Shown in pieces: positions 1 through 5,656 of a stretch of DNA of 5,656 bases (positions are counted from its first letter, which is position 1; each line of letters opens with the position of its first letter). Origin of the DNA: Lachnospiraceae bacterium (GTDB lineage: Bacteria; Bacillota; Clostridia; Lachnospirales; Lachnospiraceae); NCBI GenBank assembly GCA_014804385.1, contig JAAUZW010000024.1, forward strand, positions 37,912 to 43,567, read 5' to 3'. The notes below the pieces were generated by a model that saw only the letters and a list, made by a program, of their open reading frames with translations, was not told the DNA's origin and did no database searches. The translations under genes were made by a program, and so were the position numbers.

Positions 1-3000
1 CATCCTTATGTCTCTCGTAGAGAATACCGCGCTCCGCCGGATAATCAGGGCTACCCACCAAATTGATCATATTTGCGCAATCCCTGAAAGGCAGCTTTCC
101 TACCTTTGTCACTGCAGGCATCTCCACCCGGGTCAACTGCTCGCAGTTGTCAAAAGCATAATCCGGCAGCTCCTTGACCGCTGTCAGCGTAACGCTCTTG
201 ATGGTGTCGTTACCCCTCACGGCAGTTTCTCTATCGTCGTTATCGTCCTCTTCGTAATCCTTATAATAGCCGCTGAACAATCCCGGCTGCGCGCCGTTCA
301 GCGTCGAGGTATACATGGTATTCACAGGACGATCCTTGATATAAGTGCTGTAATTATCACTATTTTCCTTCATATAGGTGACCACATCTATAGAATCTAC
401 ACCCGCAGGCACATAGATATCCTGAGTTGCATTGATGAAATCCCACACCTTCTGAGGCACCTGCTGATAATCATTCAGCCTGTTGTAGCCCTCCGGGTCC
501 GTCAGCCAATTCTGATAGTTATCCATGAAGTTATAAGGATGTTCCTTAAAATACGGAATCGGACTATAACCGTCATCGTCGATATATGCTGCCTCCACCA
601 CCATAGGCGCAAACAGAGAATCCACGATATTGCCCCTGGACGTATCTTCGCTGTCACTCTGTGACCGATAATCCTTCCATGCACCACTACAGTAAACCGG
701 ATTAATCCACGGACCGTAGCGTTCATCCATAGCTGTGCGCATATCGTCATAATAAATTGTCTGTTCGTTAGATAGTTTCACCTCCGGCAGCCCTCTACGG
801 TAAGCATCAAAAATATCTGCATACTGCTGTTTCAGCTCATAGAGTGTACCATTGTCATTATTATAGATCGTATAGTAGTAATACTCCTCCATGTCGGCAC
901 AGAAATCCTGCAACTCGACGTCTCTGTCAATGTTTTCCAGATCCTTAAATTTCGGATAATCCAGCAACGTCACCTCGCCGGTCTTCTGATCCGGCATCAC
1001 CGTCAGATGTGCGCCCTGCTCACTGTCCCAGAGACTCTGATAGCACACATTCACAGGCGGAAGATTCGGTTTGTCCGGATCACGCAGCAAATTGCTCATA
1101 TCCGTCGCCCACTCAAAAGGCGCATACCCCTCCACGATATCCCCGTGGAAAGTGAGCTTGCTTCCCTTAGTAACAAAAGCGTCCGTACCGATTCTTAATG
1201 CCGCATAGCCTGCAGCGGGTTTTGTGAAATACACGTCTTCCAGGAGCGAACAGCCGGCAAAAGCGTTCGCGCCGATACTGGTCACGGAATCGCCGATCCG
1301 TACTTTCTTTAATCTCGGCAGATCACGGAACACGCCGTCCCCGATGGTGCTGACAGAATTATTCTTAATGGTGATACTGCGGATCGCATCCCGCAGTTCC
1401 TTCTTGTCTTCAAAGCACCCCGTACCGATACTCTTGATCTGGATATTGCCGATCTTTTCAGGGATCACCAGATCAACCAACCCCGGATTCCGGGTGATCA
1501 GATCACAGGAAATCAGCGTACCGTCCTCGCTTGCCGCATAGCGGTAGCGCGTACCATCCTCGCTCTCCAGAGCCATCTCATAATACTTCTTTCCATCCTT
1601 CTCATAGACATAGGGAATTCCCTTGCCGTCGGTGCGCACCGCATCCCAGGTACTGGTTCTTGGGTAAGCCGGCTGGTTCGCGTAGAGTTCCGGCCCGTAA
1701 ACACAGAAGTCATCCTCCGTCACATCCTTAAAAAGATTCTCCCCGAAGGAAGCCGCACCGCACTTGTCTGAGAACTCAGCCCGCTTTAATCCAAAACAGT
1801 TATAGAAGGTATTATCCGGTATTTTTTTCGTATAGTTGTCGATATAAACATTCTGCAGTCCCCTGCGGTTAGCGAGGATATAGTCGTCCATCGTATCCAA
1901 TCCCTCACTGGGAAAATGGAAGTCTGTCATCACATCGCCGCTGGGGGCAGCTATGGCGAAAGCGCACTTGCCGATATTTGTAAAAATTCTTCTAGCAAAA
2001 TCCACCTTCGTTAGTCGAGTATCCCCGTAAAAGGCAAAGTCTCCTATCTTACATGTAGCGCCAGTGTCAGAGAACTGCACCTCACTCAGATCAAGGCATC
2101 CAGCGAAAGCACCATACCCGATTGTTGCAAGAACAGACGGGAGCACAAGTTTACTGCTGATTCCCGAACCATAGAAAGCCTCCACACCGATTTCATCTGT
2201 AGGCGCTGTATCCGTGAAGCTCACTGTCTTTAAATCTGTACAACCATAAAAAGCCCTAGCCCCAATGCTCCTCGCATTTCCGATACTGACACTGCTGATA
2301 CGAGCTCCTTCAAAAGCACTCTGTTCTATCGTTCTTACATTTTCATCTATTTTAATCTGTCTGACATTGTGGGTATCCGCAAAAGCTCTGTAGGCAATCG
2401 ATGTGATCGTACAGGTAGCTCTTCCTACCAGATAGCCTTCCACATCCTTATAATCAGGAAGATTCTCCACACTACCACCATGAGCGACATATACCATTGA
2501 ATTTGGTTCCGCACCAAATCTGGTGTCCGCTGCAAGCTCCAGCATATATCCCGAACCTTTCAACACTCTACTGTGCTCACAGAAGAACTTTCTGCGGTCT
2601 GAATCATTATTGATATCAGATGGAGCTTTCGAAAGAGCCTCCGGCTTTTCTCCCGCCGCCGCTTTCGCTATCGTGTCAGCCTCCACCGCTGAACTTCCAT
2701 CTTTAATTGCCTGCTCATATGCTGTTTTATAAGCAGCCCAATAAGCCTTAAATGCATTAGTCGTGGTCTGATAATCTACCGGAAAATAAGTGGTAAAAAA
2801 TTGAATCACTTCTGCGTCAAGCTGAATCTCATCAGTTCTCCAGTAATAATCATCAGCTTCATATGTAATCTTTTCAGTAGGATAAAAAGTTACAGTATCA
2901 TCATCCGGATCCGCTTTTGGTGTCAGGTTATTCATTGATGCTGCACTTATATTTGATTTTTTATTAGTAGAATCATTTAGCTTCGTGGGATCATTGAAAT

Positions 3001-3514
3001 AAAGTTCATAAGCTTCCTGATATACAAAAAAATACGACAAATTAGGCTGTAAACCTAAATTTACCTCCTCCACCGGGAATTCATCGTTATATTTGCAGAG
3101 ACGTCCATTGTTACCCGTCGGCTCATATAAAAACTGCCATGTGAGATATAGCTCATCTCCTCGACGAGCAACAATTTCTGTAGGAACCAACTTCGTCCCA
3201 GGGACAGTAGGATCTCCGATATTATCCTCAATCCTCTCATTAACTTTTTCCTCAGTATCGGTCGGATCATCTGGATCAAGAACATATTTATTCACTGGAT
3301 GTGTAGGCAAAACCCCCGCCTCATCCGCCGGTATGTACGCCACTGGGGAAACGATCTCCTCCCCCGCGCGGGCACCCGGATTCACAGCTAGGTTCTCCGG
3401 CACAGGAATTGCCGCCACAACGATAGCCGTAATCATCAATACCGCCGCCAGACTGCGCCTTGCTGTCTTCTTTAATCTTCTTCTGGGCTTTTTCACTGCT
3501 GCTTTCTTTGCCAT
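1..3514 (-). CDS. BspA-like leucine-rich-repeat surface protein (LRR_5 type), C-terminus beyond window
   Basis: Hand translation of the minus strand gives 1171 codons with no stop, running off the low-coordinate edge. The ATG at 3514-3512 follows an AGGAG ribosome binding site by 7 nt. Residues 1-20 are very basic and residues 21-38 are hydrophobic, which forms a signal peptide; an A-R-A at 48-50 is a possible cleavage site. Residues 75-360 are an acidic, Tyr-rich stretch I do not recognise. BspA-type repeats of the form AF-x-G/D-C-x-x-L-x-x-V fill residues 365-600, 684-790 and 1104 to the edge. Residues 797-1100 are a long non-repeat insert. Proteins of this family are exported and often bind host or bacterial surface ligands; the ligand here is unknown. 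About 18 cysteines, many inside the repeats, fit an anaerobe. The gene lies 58 bp downstream of the sortase, so it is a candidate substrate, but the C-terminus where a sorting signal would sit is not visible. GC content varies strongly along the gene. Confidence 0.94.
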   Translation of the reverse strand, partial: MAKKAAVKKPRRRLKKTARRSLAAVLMITAIVVAAIPVPENLAVNPGARAGEEIVSPVAYIPADEAGVLPTHPVNKYVLDPDDPTDTEEKVNERIEDNIGDPTVPGTKLVPTEIVARRGDELYLTWQFLYEPTGNNGRLCKYNDEFPVEEVNLGLQPNLSYFFVYQEAYELYFNDPTKLNDSTNKKSNISAASMNNLTPKADPDDDTVTFYPTEKITYEADDYYWRTDEIQLDAEVIQFFTTYFPVDYQTTTNAFKAYWAAYKTAYEQAIKDGSSAVEADTIAKAAAGEKPEALSKAPSDINNDSDRRKFFCEHSRVLKGSGYMLELAADTRFGAEPNSMVYVAHGGSVENLPDYKDVEGYLVGRATCTITSIAYRAFADTHNVRQIKIDENVRTIEQSAFEGARISSVSIGNARSIGARAFYGCTDLKTVSFTDTAPTDEIGVEAFYGSGISSKLVLPSVLATIGYGAFAGCLDLSEVQFSDTGATCKIGDFAFYGDTRLTKVDFARRIFTNIGKCAFAIAAPSGDVMTDFHFPSEGLDTMDDYILANRRGLQNVYIDNYTKKIPDNTFYNCFGLKRAEFSDKCGAASFGENLFKDVTEDDFCVYGPELYANQPAYPRTSTWDAVRTDGKGIPYVYEKDGKKYYEMALESEDGTRYRYAASEDGTLISCDLITRNPGLVDLVIPEKIGNIQIKSIGTGCFEDKKELRDAIRSITIKNNSVSTIGDGVFRDLPRLKKVRIGDSVTSIGANAFAGCSLLEDVYFTKPAAGYAALRIGTDAFVTKGSKLTFHGDIVEGYAPFEWATDMSNLLRDPDKPNLPPVNVCYQSLWDSEQGAHLTVMPDQKTGEVTLLDYPKFKDLENIDRDVELQDFCADMEEYYYYTIYNNDNGTLYELKQQYADIFDAYRRGLPEVKLSNEQTIYYDDMRTAMDERYGPWINPVYCSGAWKDYRSQSDSEDTSRGNIVDSLFAPMVVEAAYIDDDGYSPIPYFKEHPYNFMDNYQNWLTDPEGYNRLNDYQQVPQKVWDFINATQDIYVPAGVDSIDVVTYMKENSDNYSTYIKDRPVNTMYTSTLNGAQPGLFSGYYKDYEEDDNDDRETAVRGNDTIKSVTLTAVKELPDYAFDNCEQLTRVEMPAVTKVGKLPFRDCANMINLVGSPDYPAERGILYERHKD
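2..205 (-). repeat. Third leucine-rich-repeat array, cut by the window edge (residues 1104-1171)
   Basis: Repeat units resume after the long insert: AFDNCEQLTRVEM at 1120 and PFRDCANMINLVG at 1142, followed by an I-L-Y-E-R segment. The array probably continues beyond the window. Confidence 0.8.
1145..1465 (-). repeat. Second BspA-type leucine-rich-repeat array (residues 684-790)
   Basis: About four units can be seen: CFEDKKELRDAIRSITI near 700, VFRDLPRLKKVRI near 728, AFAGCSLLEDVYF near 751 and AFVTKGSKLTFHG near 779. The last unit runs into a F-H-G-D-x-V-x-G-Y-A-P-F sequence, which I recall as a common end of such arrays in clostridial BspA-like proteins. It is separated from the first array by about 85 residues containing a Y-V-Y-E-K-D-G-K-K-Y-Y type beta segment. 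Confidence 0.85.
1715..2422 (-). repeat. First BspA-type leucine-rich-repeat array (residues 365-600)
   Basis: Successive units of about 22-25 residues share the pattern I-G-x-x-A-F-x-G-C-x-x-L-x-x-V-x-F. Examples are AFYGCTDLKTVSF at 421, AFAGCLDLSEVQF at 469, AFYGDTRLTKVDF at 494 and TFYNCFGLKRAEF at 569. Around eight units can be seen, some degenerate. This is the LRR_5 (BspA, Treponema pallidum-type) repeat, which builds a curved beta-solenoid used for binding. Repeats diverge enough at the DNA level that no long exact direct repeats are evident. Confidence 0.88.
3365..3514 (-). other. Signal peptide region of the leucine-rich-repeat protein
   Basis: Residues 1-50 have a long n-region with about 10 Lys/Arg, a hydrophobic core (SLAAVLMITAIVVAAIP, residues 21-37) and an A-R-A at 48-50 that could be the signal peptidase site. 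A long basic n-region is usual for large Gram-positive surface proteins. The exact cleavage site is a guess, as the A-R-A lies about 12 residues past the core. The segment is GC-rich (the line 3361-3420 is about 67 percent GC), unlike the coding sequence that follows it. Confidence 0.75.
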
Positions 3515-3520
3515 GGTGTA

Positions 3521-3527
3521 TCTCCTC
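3521..3527 (-). promoter_or_regulatory. Ribosome binding site of the leucine-rich-repeat gene
   Basis: The minus strand reads GAGGAGA here, with 6-7 nt to the ATG at 3514-3512. This is a strong Shine-Dalgarno match and fixes the start of the large gene. The start is further supported because the codons right after it encode a basic plus hydrophobic signal peptide. Confidence 0.85.
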
Positions 3528-3572
3528 ATTCCCTTCACACATTCTGATTTATGTCAACCAGTCTTTCGTTCC

Positions 3573-4757
3573 TCAACTGATTCTCTTAGCCACTACCACG
3601 AATCTGCCGTCGGTCTCGGAGCTGTCACAGGTGGACAGTGTCAGGAGTTCATCCCCATAACTGGCTGTGACCCCTGTATCATACAGCGATAGAGCCGCCA
3701 TCTCCTGCATATAAGAATCAAACTCTGTGGCGGAAGCGGCATCCAGGAACTGATAATATTTAAATACCACTTCATCCTCGTTGTAAATTCTGGAGCGGAA
3801 CACATACATCACCTCGTAAGTGCCCTTCTCATAAATCGTGTCAAACTGAATCAACGAATGTTTCTCGGCGTACTCCTTGCTGCTGTAGCTGTTCAGAGCG
3901 CCGAACATCTTACCGGACTTCATGTGATGCCCGTATATGATCAAATTGGTATTCCTGCGCACTACGTCGCAGTCCTTATCCAAAAACAGGCTGCCGTTCT
4001 TATCGTACTCCTGATTGAAATTGTGATCCAGATAATACTCATTATTAGAGGTCTGCATCACAGGATAATCTATAATTGTATCGTCAATCTTAAGCCATCC
4101 GATTAGTTTTTTGTTCTTATTGTATAAAGTCTGGTACTCCTCCAGCACCTCCAGCTCGACCTCTTCCTCCTCCGTGTAATGTATGGTCACTCCCTGAAAA
4201 AGGCTGCCGGTCAGTGCACTGTCGCCTTTCAACTGAGCCAGATTTTCATAATCTATCTCGTTTTTCTCGACAAAATACGAATACACGCCAAAATAGCCAA
4301 AACACCCTACTGCCATGATACTGCAGAGAACGATCAGCAGTTTGCGGCGTCTGTCGCGCTTTTTGATCTGCGCTAAAATTTCCTTCTGCATGTCAGCGTC
4401 AAAATCTTCCAGGGAAATCTGGTTCTGTTTCCCGCTCTTATTCTTCTTTGACACCTGTTTCGATTTTTGTTTCGGCTTCTGTTTCCGTTTTTTCCCGGAA
4501 AGCTTGCTGTCTTTATTGTATCCCTGTTTCTTATAGTCCTCGGCAAGTTCGAAGATCTTATCGTCGAAATCATTCCCGACCACTGTCTCAAAACGATATT
4601 TCCCGGCCTGTAGGTCGGCATATAAGGTAATGACCTCCCCGGGCTGTTCCATATCTACCTGAGCGCGAATTTTCTGAATGAGTTCCTGATCGCGGAGCGC
4701 TGCCTTGTATTCCGCCTCGGTCCGCAGTCTTCTCCCTGCGACTTCAAATCCCGCCAT
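3573..4757 (-). CDS. Class B sortase with long cytoplasmic N-terminal domain
   Basis: This is a membrane-bound transpeptidase that cleaves a sorting motif in exported proteins and joins them to peptidoglycan, or in some systems to pilin. The extracellular catalytic domain spans about residues 205-394. It has the Y-G-H-H motif with the likely catalytic His277, the T-L-S-T-C motif with the nucleophile Cys377, and Arg385 in G-R-F-V-V-V-A-K. The Y-Y-L-D-H-N-F plus G-S-L-F-L-D pattern at 241-260 is typical of class B. One membrane helix covers residues 139-158, preceded by the basic stop KKRDRRRK. Residues 1-80 form a predicted helical cytoplasmic module, and residues 85-110 are a Lys/Gln-rich linker; class B sortases usually have only a short N-terminal tail. 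The ATG has a modest AAGGG site 11 nt upstream, and the N-terminal module begins right after it, which supports this start. The Cys-to-Arg distance is 8 residues, shorter than the 10 I recall for the Staphylococcus enzyme. The gene sits 127 bp after the Ig-like gene and 58 bp before the leucine-rich-repeat gene. I give no symbol because srtB implies the haem-iron role of the staphylococcal enzyme, which is not shown here. Confidence 0.94.
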   Translation of the reverse strand: MAGFEVAGRRLRTEAEYKAALRDQELIQKIRAQVDMEQPGEVITLYADLQAGKYRFETVVGNDFDDKIFELAEDYKKQGYNKDSKLSGKKRKQKPKQKSKQVSKKNKSGKQNQISLEDFDADMQKEILAQIKKRDRRRKLLIVLCSIMAVGCFGYFGVYSYFVEKNEIDYENLAQLKGDSALTGSLFQGVTIHYTEEEEVELEVLEEYQTLYNKNKKLIGWLKIDDTIIDYPVMQTSNNEYYLDHNFNQEYDKNGSLFLDKDCDVVRRNTNLIIYGHHMKSGKMFGALNSYSSKEYAEKHSLIQFDTIYEKGTYEVMYVFRSRIYNEDEVVFKYYQFLDAASATEFDSYMQEMAALSLYDTGVTASYGDELLTLSTCDSSETDGRFVVVAKRIS

Positions 4758-4760
4758 ATA

Positions 4761-4774
4761 GGGATCATCCCTTC
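4761..4774 (-). promoter_or_regulatory. Sortase ribosome binding site overlapped by a small palindrome
   Basis: The minus strand reads GAAGGG (4774-4769), then 11 nt to the ATG at 4757. The match is modest and the spacing long. The GGG is part of GGGATGATCCC (4771-4761), whose arms could pair GGGA with UCCC and partly mask the site. The stem is short, so this may have no effect. Confidence 0.4.
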
Positions 4775-4786
4775 ATTTTATACTAT

Positions 4787-4829
4787 ATGTAGTCGTCAAA
4801 TGCCTATATCGGCATTCGACGACTCACAT
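4787..4829 (-). promoter_or_regulatory. Long imperfect inverted repeat (hairpin) in the sortase leader
   Basis: The arms 4791-4804 and 4811-4824 are complementary over 14 bp with one mismatch, which becomes a G-U pair in the minus-strand RNA, around a 6-nt loop. With one bulged base at 4825 the stem extends by four more pairs (4787-4790 with 4826-4829). It ends 29 nt before the sortase ATG. No T-run follows on either strand, so it is not a standard intrinsic terminator. It could be an RNA structure controlling translation or processing, or an operator; both arms carry a GTCRAA core. Its function is inferred, but the structure is plainly present. Confidence 0.7.
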
Positions 4830-4842
4830 TGCATACACTTCT

Positions 4843-4870
4843 ATTTTACTCGATTATAAAAATTATGCAA
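4843..4870 (-). promoter_or_regulatory. Candidate promoter of the sortase gene
   Basis: The minus strand has TTGCAT (4870-4865), a 16-bp spacer and TAAAAT (4848-4843), a weak -35 and a good -10. A perfect TATAAT also occurs at 4858-4853 but has no reasonable -35 at 17-18 bp. Either would place the start of transcription upstream of the hairpin, giving a leader of about 80-90 nt. The region is AT-rich, so chance matches are likely. The sortase may instead be read through from the Ig-like gene, since no terminator is visible. Confidence 0.35.
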
Positions 4871-4884
4871 GTATTTTACGACAA

Positions 4885-5656
4885 TTACCCAAACAATTGA
4901 CTGAGCAGGCTCTTCCCTTTTATCTTGAAGGTCACCGTCTTTGTGCCGCCGTAGTTCTCGCCCTGCCCCCGGATGGTCAGCTTGGCGGTTCCTTTGTTCA
5001 CATTGTTGGTATAACCCGTAATCTTATAATTCTCCGGAGATAAGACCATACCGTTCAACATCACGGAGATCTCCGATTCCTTCAGCTCGATTGGTTTCCC
5101 GGTGTAGGTCTGCTGGGGCACAGTGACCTTGGCCTTGGAAAGGTCCGCCCGCGTAATCGTGTAGATTCCTTCTGCCGTACCCTCATAATTACTGCCTGCG
5201 GCGTTCACTGTCACCTTTATCTGAGTACCCACAGGAAGAATGATTGCAGCATCTATCGCGTCTCCTGCTCTCAGTACGGTTCCGTTATCCAGTCTTTTTG
5301 TCGCTGCATAGGTATAGGTGACATTCTTGTCATAATCCTTTCCCGCAGAAAGCTGCTTTCCATTCGTATCATACACGCGAACCGTGGTCTTATAAATGTT
5401 TGCCTTCGCCTGATATACCTTATCCGCAGGGGATACCGTCATCTCTTTCAAATTCTGTACGGTAACCGTATACCCTTTCAGAACGCTCCCCGCAAAATTA
5501 CCTTTGCCTTTGATGGTCATAGCGGCATAGCTTCCCGCCGCGGTATGATTTTTGTAGGACAGCGTATAATCTGTACCCTCCGTCAGGGTTTTCCCGTCAA
5601 ATTTGATAACAGGTTTTTGTGTGGAGCCGCCCTTCATATAGGGATAGGATTCCTGT
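4885..5656 (-). CDS. C-terminal part of a surface protein with Ig-like repeats, N-terminus beyond window
   Basis: The frame is open to the window edge and gives 256 complete codons before TAA at 4887-4885. An ATG at 5637 is not the real start, because the codons before it (Q-E-S-Y-P-Y) complete the first beta strand of a repeat. Three beta-rich units are visible, counted from the edge: residues 3-69, 71-171 and 173-247. They share G-x-D-Y-x-x-x-Y (or E-N-Y) followed by an I-x-G-x-G-N-Y-x-G strand pair, a pattern common in Ig-like repeats of clostridial surface proteins. Such repeats usually act as stalks or adhesive domains outside the cell. The protein ends in KGKSLLSQLFG, with no LPXTG-like motif, hydrophobic helix or basic tail, so this end is not a sortase substrate. 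Any anchoring domain would have to be N-terminal. The exact repeat family is not certain; function beyond surface location is not known. Confidence 0.87.
   Translation of the reverse strand, partial: QESYPYMKGGSTQKPVIKFDGKTLTEGTDYTLSYKNHTAAGSYAAMTIKGKGNFAGSVLKGYTVTVQNLKEMTVSPADKVYQAKANIYKTTVRVYDTNGKQLSAGKDYDKNVTYTYAATKRLDNGTVLRAGDAIDAAIILPVGTQIKVTVNAAGSNYEGTAEGIYTITRADLSKAKVTVPQQTYTGKPIELKESEISVMLNGMVLSPENYKITGYTNNVNKGTAKLTIRGQGENYGGTKTVTFKIKGKSLLSQLFG
4915..5649 (-). repeat. Three tandem Ig-like domain repeats
   Basis: Unit 1 (about 5449-5649) is the most canonical, with EGTDYTLSYKNHTAAG followed by MTIKGKGNFAG. Unit 2 (about 5143-5445) is longer, about 100 residues, with a R-L-D-N-G-T insert between GKDYDKNVTYTY and the NAAGSNYEG strand. 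Unit 3 (about 4915-5139) has SPENYKITGYTNN and LTIRGQGENYGG. The units are divergent, so the repeat is visible in protein and not as exact DNA repeats. More units probably lie upstream of the window. Confidence 0.75.

Noticed and set aside
8..664. Plus-strand open frame of 218 codons
   Set aside because: It lies antisense to the leucine-rich-repeat gene, is full of His, Arg and Ile runs typical of a reversed coding frame, has no recognisable domain and no convincing ribosome binding site.
3321..3542. Minus-strand frame of 73 codons starting at an ATG upstream of the leucine-rich-repeat start
   Set aside because: It overlaps the signal peptide in another frame, is hydrophilic and low in complexity, and lacks the strong ribosome binding site that the 3514 start has.
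3535..3557. Promoter for the leucine-rich-repeat gene from a perfect TTGACA on the minus strand at 3557-3552
   Set aside because: At 17 bp spacing the -10 position reads AGGGAA, which is not a plausible -10, and it falls on the ribosome binding region.
3093..3692. Plus-strand open frame of 199 codons
   Set aside because: It is antisense to the N-terminus of the leucine-rich-repeat gene, the spacer and the sortase end. Its hydrophobic stretch is the reverse of the signal peptide region, and no family is recognised.
4787..4829. Intrinsic terminator for the Ig-like gene
   Set aside because: The hairpin has no T-run on either strand and a stem that is not GC-rich. It also lies about 56 bp past the stop codon and close to the sortase start.
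4885..5637. The ATG at 5637 as the true start of the Ig-like protein
   Set aside because: The frame stays open upstream, and the preceding codons complete the first strand of an Ig-like repeat. There is also no signal peptide after this Met.
4755..5645. 11-bp direct repeat catatagggat at 4755-4765 and 5635-5645
   Set aside because: One copy is at the sortase start and the other is inside a coding repeat. There is no further flanking similarity, so it looks like chance.

Overview
The window looks like a chromosomal piece of an anaerobic gut-type Firmicute, most likely a clostridium of the Lachnospiraceae. This is an inference from three things: a class B sortase with a Lachnospiraceae-like cytoplasmic extension, a BspA-type leucine-rich-repeat surface protein, and a protein with tandem Ig-like repeats. 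Base composition is mid-range overall, with AGGAG-type ribosome binding sites. All three genes lie on the minus strand. No RNA genes, insertion sequences, CRISPR arrays or origins were seen.

Layout in the direction of transcription, from high to low coordinates. (1) 5656-4885 is the C-terminal end of a secreted-type protein made of three Ig-like beta-sandwich repeats; its start lies outside the window. (2) 4884-4758 is a 127-bp AT-rich gap holding a weak promoter candidate and a strong 43-nt hairpin, 29 nt before the next start codon. (3) 4757-3573 is a complete class B sortase of 394 aa with an unusual cytoplasmic domain of about 138 residues before its single membrane helix. (4) 3572-3515 is a 58-bp spacer carrying the ribosome binding site of the next gene. 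(5) 3514-1 is one uninterrupted frame of 1171 codons for a BspA-like leucine-rich-repeat surface protein whose C-terminus lies outside the window. This gene covers more than 60 percent of the window.

The likely logic is a cell-surface module: a sortase that anchors proteins to peptidoglycan, sitting between two large exported proteins with ligand-binding-type repeats. The visible C-terminus of the Ig-like protein has no sorting signal. The C-terminus of the leucine-rich-repeat protein is not visible, so the sortase-substrate link is inferred only from gene order. The most interesting points are the sortase's N-terminal cytoplasmic module, the hairpin in its leader, the mosaic base composition inside the leucine-rich-repeat gene, and the roughly 300-residue non-repeat insert that splits its repeat arrays.
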